Assembly: GCA_031403955.1 (NCBI GenBank) | Contig: JANNGR010000583.1 | Location: 1-64,000, forward strand | Length of the DNA: 64,000 bases | Reading direction: 5' to 3' | DNA from: CAISIP01 sp031403955 | Lineage (GTDB): Bacteria; Pseudomonadota; Gammaproteobacteria; Burkholderiales; Burkholderiaceae_C | Part shown: positions 59,279-64,000 of the stretch, piece by piece | How positions within the stretch are numbered: the stretch's first letter is position 1 | Layout of the letters: every line of letters begins with the position of its first letter | Translations under genes and position numbers: made by a program | The notes under the pieces: model-generated | What the model was told of the DNA's origin: nothing | The model's database searches: none | Seen by the model: the letters and a program-made list of their open reading frames with translations, nothing else

Positions 59279-60234
59279 AACCGGTCGTGCTGCCGCAGGA
59301 AATCATTCTGGCCGAACCACGCGGCTTTTGTGCCGGTGTAGACCGGGCGATTGAAATTGTTGAGCGCGCGTTGCAAAAGTTTGGCGCCCCGATTTATGTG
59401 CGCCACGAGATCGTGCACAACACCTATGTGGTGAACGACCTGAAGGCCAAGGGCGCGGTCTTCATCGAAGAACTCGATGCGGTACCGGCTGGTGCAACGC
59501 TGGTCTTCTCCGCCCACGGTGTGAGCCGCTCGGTGCATGACGACGCACGCGCGCGCGGCTTCCGGATTTTTGATGCCACCTGCCCGCTGGTAACCAAGGT
59601 CCATGTGGAAGTGGCCAAGTTGCACCAGCAGGGTTATGAGTTCATCATGATTGGCCACAAGGGCCACCCCGAAGTGGAAGGCACGATGGGGCAACTGGAC
59701 AGTGGCATCCATCTGGTCGAGCAGGTGTCTGACGTGGCGCGGGTGCAGCCGTCTCAAATCGAAAAACTGGCGATGGTCACGCAAACCACGCTGAGCGTGG
59801 ACGACGCGGCCGAGATCGCGGCCGCGATCAAGGCGCGTTTCCCGATGGTGCGAGAACCCAAACAGCAGGACATCTGTTACGCCACGCAAAATCGCCAGGA
59901 TGCGGTGAAAATGCTGAGCCCGCAGGTGGATGTGGTGATCGTGGTTGGCAGCCCGACCAGTTCCAACAGCAACCGCCTGCGCGAATTGGCGGACAAACTC
60001 GGCACCCCCAGTTTCATGGTTGACAGCGCCGATGAAATCCAGCCGGATTGGTTTGCGGGCCTCCAGCGGGTTGGTCTGACTGCCGGCGCTTCGGCCCCGG
60101 AACTGCTGGTACGCCAGGTTGTGGACCGCATCAAGGCGCTCGGCGCGGTGTCGGTACGCACATTGCCCGGGATCGAGGAAACAGTCAAGTTTCCGTTGCC
60201 CAAGGGTTTGAAGGTCCGGGACCGGAACGATTGA
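59275..60234 (+). CDS. ispH: 4-hydroxy-3-methylbut-2-enyl diphosphate reductase
   Basis: A 319-residue Fe-S enzyme, the last step of the MEP isoprenoid pathway, making IPP and DMAPP. The three cluster cysteines are in EPRGFCAGVDRA, DATCPLVTK and QDICYATQNRQ; GHKGHPEVEGTMGQ is also conserved. It supplies the isoprenoid side chains used by the ubi genes at the start of the window. Coupled to fkpB. Confidence 0.97.
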   Translation: MKPVVLPQEIILAEPRGFCAGVDRAIEIVERALQKFGAPIYVRHEIVHNTYVVNDLKAKGAVFIEELDAVPAGATLVFSAHGVSRSVHDDARARGFRIFDATCPLVTKVHVEVAKLHQQGYEFIMIGHKGHPEVEGTMGQLDSGIHLVEQVSDVARVQPSQIEKLAMVTQTTLSVDDAAEIAAAIKARFPMVREPKQQDICYATQNRQDAVKMLSPQVDVVIVVGSPTSSNSNRLRELADKLGTPSFMVDSADEIQPDWFAGLQRVGLTAGASAPELLVRQVVDRIKALGAVSVRTLPGIEETVKFPLPKGLKVRDRND

Positions 60235-60267
60235 GTGGCGGCTGAATGGCGTCACTAAAATGACGCC

Positions 60268-61590
60268 ATGTTAGACATCAACTTGCTGCGCAAGGATCTG
60301 GATGCGGCCGTGGCCCGCCTGGAGACGCGCAAAAAACCACAACCCTTTCTGAACGTCGACGTTTTTCGCGCGCTGGAAGGCGAACGCAAGACGATTCAGA
60401 CCCGCACCGAGGAGCTGCAGGCGCGGCGCAACAATCTGAGCAAACAGATCGGGCAACTAAAGGCCAAAGGAGTGGCTGGGCAAGCCGAGGTGGACGTGGC
60501 GATGGCCGGCGTCAGCAGCTTGAAGCAGGAGCTGGAATCGTCCGCCGCGCGGCTCGAGCAGATCCAGTCCGAGTTGCAGGCCATGTTGTTGGCGGTGCCC
60601 AATCTGCCGCATGCCAGTGTGCCGGTCGGCGCCGACGAGAGCGCCAATGTGGTGCTGCGTGTGTGGGGTACACCCAGAGTGATGGACTGGCCGGTCAAGG
60701 ACCATGTGGACGTTGGCACGCCGCTGGGGCTGGACTTCGATCTGGGCGTGAAGCTGGCCGGCGCGCGTTTTGTGGTGATGAAGGGCGCCATTGCCAGGCT
60801 GCACCGCGCGCTGGCGCAGTTCATGCTGGACGTACATACGCTGGAGCATGGTTACACCGAGTGTTACACGCCGTACATCGTGAACGCGGAGACTTTGCGT
60901 GGCACCGGACAGTTGCCCAAATTCGAAGGCGACTTGTTTGCCGTCAAGAAAGGTGGTCAGGAAGCGGCCGATGCGCCCGACAACGCGGCCCTGTACCTGA
61001 TACCGACCAGCGAAGTGCCGTTGACCAATTTCGTGCGCGACCAGGTGGTGGCCCAGTCGGCGCTGCCGATCCGCCTCACCGCCCATAGCCCGTGCTTTCG
61101 CTCCGAGGCTGGCAGTTATGGGCGCGACACGCGCGGCATGATCCGCCAGCACCAGTTCGACAAAGTCGAGATGGTGCAGATCGTGCATCCCGACCAGAGT
61201 TATGAAGCGCTGGAGGATATGACGCGCCATGCCGAGGCGATTTTGCAGAAACTCGATTTGCCATATCGGGTGATGGCTTTGTGCACCGGCGACATCGGAC
61301 CCAGCGCCGCCAGGACGCATGACCTGGAGGTCTGGCTGCCGGCGCAACAAACCTACCGCGAGATCAGTTCGGTGTCCAATTGCGAAGCATTCCAGGCGCG
61401 GCGCCTGCAGGCGCGGTTCAAGAATACACACGGCAAGAACGAACTGGTGCACACCCTAAACGGCTCCGGGCTGGCGGTCGGACGCACGCTGGTTGCGGTG
61501 CTGGAGAATTACCAGAACGCGGACGGCTCCGTGACCGTTCCTGAGGTACTGCGCGTTTACCTGGGCGGGCTCGAGAAAATTTCCCGCTGA
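60268..61590 (+). CDS. serS: Seryl-tRNA synthetase
   Basis: A 440-residue class II synthetase. The N-terminal coiled-coil arm (about 25-105) is clear; motif 2 lies in SPCFRSEAGSYGRDTRGMIR and motif 3 in GSGLAVGRTLVAVLENYQ. It charges both tRNA-Ser isoacceptor groups. The length is normal. Its promoter may lie within the 33-base gap after ispH, or it is cotranscribed. Confidence 0.97.
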   Translation: MLDINLLRKDLDAAVARLETRKKPQPFLNVDVFRALEGERKTIQTRTEELQARRNNLSKQIGQLKAKGVAGQAEVDVAMAGVSSLKQELESSAARLEQIQSELQAMLLAVPNLPHASVPVGADESANVVLRVWGTPRVMDWPVKDHVDVGTPLGLDFDLGVKLAGARFVVMKGAIARLHRALAQFMLDVHTLEHGYTECYTPYIVNAETLRGTGQLPKFEGDLFAVKKGGQEAADAPDNAALYLIPTSEVPLTNFVRDQVVAQSALPIRLTAHSPCFRSEAGSYGRDTRGMIRQHQFDKVEMVQIVHPDQSYEALEDMTRHAEAILQKLDLPYRVMALCTGDIGPSAARTHDLEVWLPAQQTYREISSVSNCEAFQARRLQARFKNTHGKNELVHTLNGSGLAVGRTLVAVLENYQNADGSVTVPEVLRVYLGGLEKISR

Positions 61591-61638
61591 GGCGGGCCGG
61601 CGCCAGGCATTTCGATGTTGTGCAACTTAGGCCGCTAG

Positions 61639-61815
61639 CTACCTGGGTACAACTCTTCCATCGATCCACGCGGACACGGCAGGCTGGTACATGCGGTGAG
61701 CTGCAACGGCGCTGTCAGAAAAACAGTCGGCAGCCAGTTCTTCCAGCAAGATCAGGGTGCCGGTCGAGCGGCTGTTGGGCGCATGAAAAAGCGTCACATG
61801 GCGCGAATCAGGCAT
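61639..61815 (-). pseudogene. Glutathione S-transferase N-terminal fragment
   Basis: The minus strand begins MPDSRHVTLFHAPNSRSTGT and continues ILLEELAADC, which closely follows the first strand and helix of GST proteins; the glutathione-site Ser-Arg-Ser is present. After about 28 residues the similarity stops and the frame ends at 61639. The rest of the enzyme is absent, so this is a decayed copy. Confidence 0.6.
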
Positions 61816-61951
61816 GGCTTGCGTCCCGGAGTTGTGGCAGCGGATTTTACGTCTCGCGGCGGTACCCAACGCGGTGTTGCGCAGGCGTGATTTTTCATCC
61901 GGTATCGGGCCTGATCCTGCATACTAGGCGCTTCACCCGCAGGAGCGAGAG

Positions 61952-62551
61952 ATGAAGAATTCTGGCGCCACGCCCAGCCCGGTTGTGCCGGGCAAGTATT
62001 TCGTGTTTGTCGAGCGCCTGGTGCAGGAGCAGTACCAGACATTGGTCGTCGACGCTGACTCGGAAAGCGACGCACGCGACAAGGCATTGGCTATGTTCTT
62101 CGCCGGTTCGGTGGCGTATATGAGCTGCACCCAGATCGAGCCACCGACAACCCGGGTCAGGCCGATGCGGGAGAAACACTTGCGCAAGGCCGAAGCCAGA
62201 GACAAGTTGCAGGACCCGGAACTGGACTTCCGGACCTCCGAGCGCTTCATCGGCGACAGCGCGGAAATGGTCCAGCCAGCCGGTTTTTTTCCCGGCACCC
62301 GGCCGTCACCGGTAACCCGCGCACAGGCTCGCGTGTTGTGCCAGAATTTTGACGCCAGCGGGCATTCCAACCACAGCGGTCAAGGCACGACGTTGTGGGT
62401 CATCCTGGAACATTGCGCGGGCGCCGACATCGCCTACAACCTGCATGCGTTGCCCGGCCTGGGTTACTACGTTGAACGCTACAAGTCGGTGAGTGACGGG
62501 CTGGCGCTTCGCATGTCGGTGGAAACCGTCTTCGGATCACCACCGGATTGA
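61952..62551 (+). CDS. Uncharacterised 199-residue protein
   Basis: I do not recognise a family. The N-terminal half has KYFVFVERLVQEQYQTLVVD followed by an acidic helix (SESDARDKALAMFF), and the C-terminal half has LWVILEHCAGADIAYNLHAL and GLGYYVERYKSVSDGLAL. No membrane helix or signal peptide. A good AGGAG precedes the ATG. The next gene begins 80 bases later. Confidence 0.7.
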   Translation: MKNSGATPSPVVPGKYFVFVERLVQEQYQTLVVDADSESDARDKALAMFFAGSVAYMSCTQIEPPTTRVRPMREKHLRKAEARDKLQDPELDFRTSERFIGDSAEMVQPAGFFPGTRPSPVTRAQARVLCQNFDASGHSNHSGQGTTLWVILEHCAGADIAYNLHALPGLGYYVERYKSVSDGLALRMSVETVFGSPPD

Positions 62552-62631
62552 GCGGCGGCCGCCGGCCGGCCCGGATTACGTGCCTGGGCCCGGTGAGACA
62601 ATCGAAGGTTGTTCCTTACCCGCGTGTTGCC

Positions 62632-63387
62632 ATGAGCGAAACGGCTCCTGAAATCTCAATTGTTGTGCCGGTCCATAACGAATCACGCAACGTCTTGCCC
62701 CTGCTGACCCAGATCGAGGCCGCGCTGACGGGTACGGCGCGCTTCGAAGCTGTTTTTGTCGACGATTGCAGCAACGACGACACGGCGCGCGTGCTGGCCG
62801 AATATGCGCAGTCCCATCCCTGGCTGGTGGTGCTGCGGCACCGTAACAATTGTGGCCAAAGCACGGCTGTGCGCACCGGCGTGCGTGAGGCGCGCGGCCT
62901 GGTGGTCGCAACGCTGGACGGCGACGGTCAGAACGACCCGGCCGATATTCCGGCTCTGCTGGCGCGCTGGCGCGAACTGCGGCAAACCGGAACGCCGCCA
63001 CCGGTGCTGATCGCCGGCTGGCGGGCCAAGCGGCGCGATACCTGGATCCGCCGCCTGTCTTCGCGTATTGCGAACCGGGTGCGGGGCGCGCTGCTGGGTG
63101 ACGCGACGCCCGATAGCGGTTGTGGCCTGAAGCTGTTTGGGCGCGATGATTTCCTCGCGTTGCCATACTTCGACCATATGCACCGTTTCTTGCCGGCCTT
63201 GGTGCGGCGCGCCGGTGGCACGGTCGAATCGGTACCGGTTGCGCACCGGCCGCGCGAGCATGGCCTATCGCATTACGGCATCCACAACCGCTTGTGGGTC
63301 GGCCTGGTGGACATGCTCGGTGTAATCTGGTTACAGCGGCGCGCGCGCGTGCCGGTGGTTGAACGCTTGATGGTGAAGGAACAGTGA
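62632..63387 (+). CDS. Family 2 glycosyltransferase (DPM1/ArnC-like)
   Basis: A 251-residue GT2 enzyme: EISIVVPVHNESRNV, VDDCSNDDTARVL and ATLDGDGQNDPADIP are the nucleotide-sugar and metal motifs (DDCS, DGDGQ); there is no C-terminal pair of membrane helices as in ArnC. It would load a sugar onto a polyprenyl phosphate. Followed by a LAB-N protein and an ArnT-like transferase, which points to lipid A or LPS modification. The ATG at 62632 is chosen; its stop shares a base with the next ATG. Confidence 0.88.
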   Translation: MSETAPEISIVVPVHNESRNVLPLLTQIEAALTGTARFEAVFVDDCSNDDTARVLAEYAQSHPWLVVLRHRNNCGQSTAVRTGVREARGLVVATLDGDGQNDPADIPALLARWRELRQTGTPPPVLIAGWRAKRRDTWIRRLSSRIANRVRGALLGDATPDSGCGLKLFGRDDFLALPYFDHMHRFLPALVRRAGGTVESVPVAHRPREHGLSHYGIHNRLWVGLVDMLGVIWLQRRARVPVVERLMVKEQ

Positions 63388-63665
63388 TGGAAATCGATAA
63401 AACCTGGTTGGTGGTGGGCCTGATTGGGCAGGCACTTTTTTCGGCGCGTTTTTTCGTGCAATGGCTGCACAGCGAGAAAGTGAAGAAAAGCGTGATTCCG
63501 ACGGCCTTCTGGTATTTCAGCGTTGCCGGTGGGGTCACGTTGCTGGCTTACGCGATCCACCGGCGTGATCCGGTTTTTATCATCGGTCAGGGCGCCGGGC
63601 TATTCATCTACTTTCGCAATCTGCAGTTCGTCTGGCGTGATTACGTCAAGCGCCGCCAAGGCTGA
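63387..63665 (+). CDS. LAB-N domain small membrane protein
   Basis: A 92-residue protein with three helices (TWLVVGLIGQALFSARFFVQW; AFWYFSVAGGVTLLAYAIH; VFIIGQGAGLFIYFRNLQFVW). This is the lipid-A-disaccharide synthase N-terminal (LAB-N) domain, which also occurs alone and resembles small flippase-type subunits. It overlaps the glycosyltransferase by one base (TGATG) and precedes the ArnT-like gene. Confidence 0.9.
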   Translation: MEIDKTWLVVGLIGQALFSARFFVQWLHSEKVKKSVIPTAFWYFSVAGGVTLLAYAIHRRDPVFIIGQGAGLFIYFRNLQFVWRDYVKRRQG

Positions 63666-63684
63666 GTTGCCTGAGACAGTCGCC

Positions 63685-64000
63685 ATGACCGCCATCTTGC
63701 CGCTGGCAAATCCGGCCACCAGCAGTGCCGACCGGCGGCAGTTCTGGCTGCTGATGCTGGCGGCGCTGGTGGTGCTCGGCGCGGGGATCGGGCTGCGGGA
63801 CCCATGGCCATCGGATGAGCCACGTTTCACCTTGGTTGCCAAGCAAATGGTCGAGTCGGGCGACTGGTTGTTTCCACATCGCGGCAGCGAGTTGTATTCG
63901 GACAAACCGCCCATGTTGATGTGGTTCGAAGCGGCTCTTTACCAGTTGCTCGGCAACTGGCGCGTCGCCTTCTTGTTGCCGTCGCTGCTGGCTGGCCTGG
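63685..64000 (+). CDS. ArnT/PMT-family glycosyltransferase, 3' part outside window
   Basis: The frame beginning ATG 63685 (MTAILPLANPATSSADRRQF) is open to the window edge. After an N-terminal helix (LLMLAALVVLGAGIGLR) it reads RDPWPSDEPRFTLVAKQMVE and YSDKPPMLMWFEAALYQLLG, the acidic loop and KPP motif of ArnT/PMT membrane glycosyltransferases, where the first Asp-Glu acts on the polyprenyl donor. It is the third gene of a probable lipid A sugar-modification cluster. Confidence 0.88.
   Translation, partial: MTAILPLANPATSSADRRQFWLLMLAALVVLGAGIGLRDPWPSDEPRFTLVAKQMVESGDWLFPHRGSELYSDKPPMLMWFEAALYQLLGNWRVAFLLPSLLAGL

Overview
The window looks like a chromosomal stretch of a GC-rich betaproteobacterium, most likely Burkholderiales and probably close to Comamonadaceae. 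This rests on gene content and order that I recognise from that group: DUF971-ubiE-Tim44-like-ubiJ-ubiB; fmdB-DUF502-aspS-nudB-EEP-clsB; moeB-ctpA-gpmA divergent from rhodanese-grxC-secB-gpsA; scpA-DUF3460; and a long DUF3683-type FAD/Fe-S oxidoreductase. No rRNA, tRNA, CRISPR array, intact insertion sequence or prophage was seen. Both window edges cut genes.

Layout. 1-14.2 kb (+) is mostly housekeeping: ubiquinone biosynthesis (ubiE, ubiJ, ubiB), aspartyl-tRNA synthetase with the His signature of the non-discriminating type, a pterin/folate pair (nudB, folE), a cardiolipin synthase operon and a BLUF blue-light sensor directly behind folE. 14.2-15.9 kb (-) is a diguanylate cyclase followed by a MinD/FlhG-like ATPase. 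15.9-17.0 kb is gene-poor and holds decayed material, including what looks like the 3' end of a group II intron. 17.6-24.6 kb (-) is one catabolic operon: aminotransferase, complete tripartite tricarboxylate-type transporter (tctC, tctB, tctA), acetylpolyamine amidohydrolase/HDAC-like enzyme and an amidase broken by an in-frame TAG. It is divided by a short divergent region from an EutR-like AraC regulator. 25.7-32.5 kb is core again (moeB, ctpA, gpmA, rhodanese, grxC, secB, gpsA, scpA).

33.1-41.4 kb (+) is the most unusual part: a six-gene membrane complex related to hydrogenase-4/formate hydrogenlyase (hyfB, C, E, F, G, I homologues) whose large subunit has lost all four [NiFe] cysteine ligands while the small subunit keeps its Fe-S ligands. 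It ends with a PAS/GGDEF protein whose signature is degenerate (AGQKF). A truncated HEPN gene with an intact MNT nucleotidyltransferase follows, then metG, a patatin-like lipase and mrp. 46.9-54.2 kb (+) is a formate module: OFA-family transporter, a NuoE-NuoF fused formate dehydrogenase beta subunit, a Cys-type molybdenum formate dehydrogenase alpha subunit, and fdhD. The rest holds a YbbP-like permease, smr, radC, fkpB-ispH, serS, and the start of a lipid A-type sugar modification cluster (GT2, LAB-N, ArnT-like).

The genes suggest a respiratory heterotroph that can oxidise formate to feed NADH and that has an extra proton- or ion-translocating complex with no hydrogenase active site. Two families of short palindromic repeats (46.7 kb and 56.8 kb) sit between operons.
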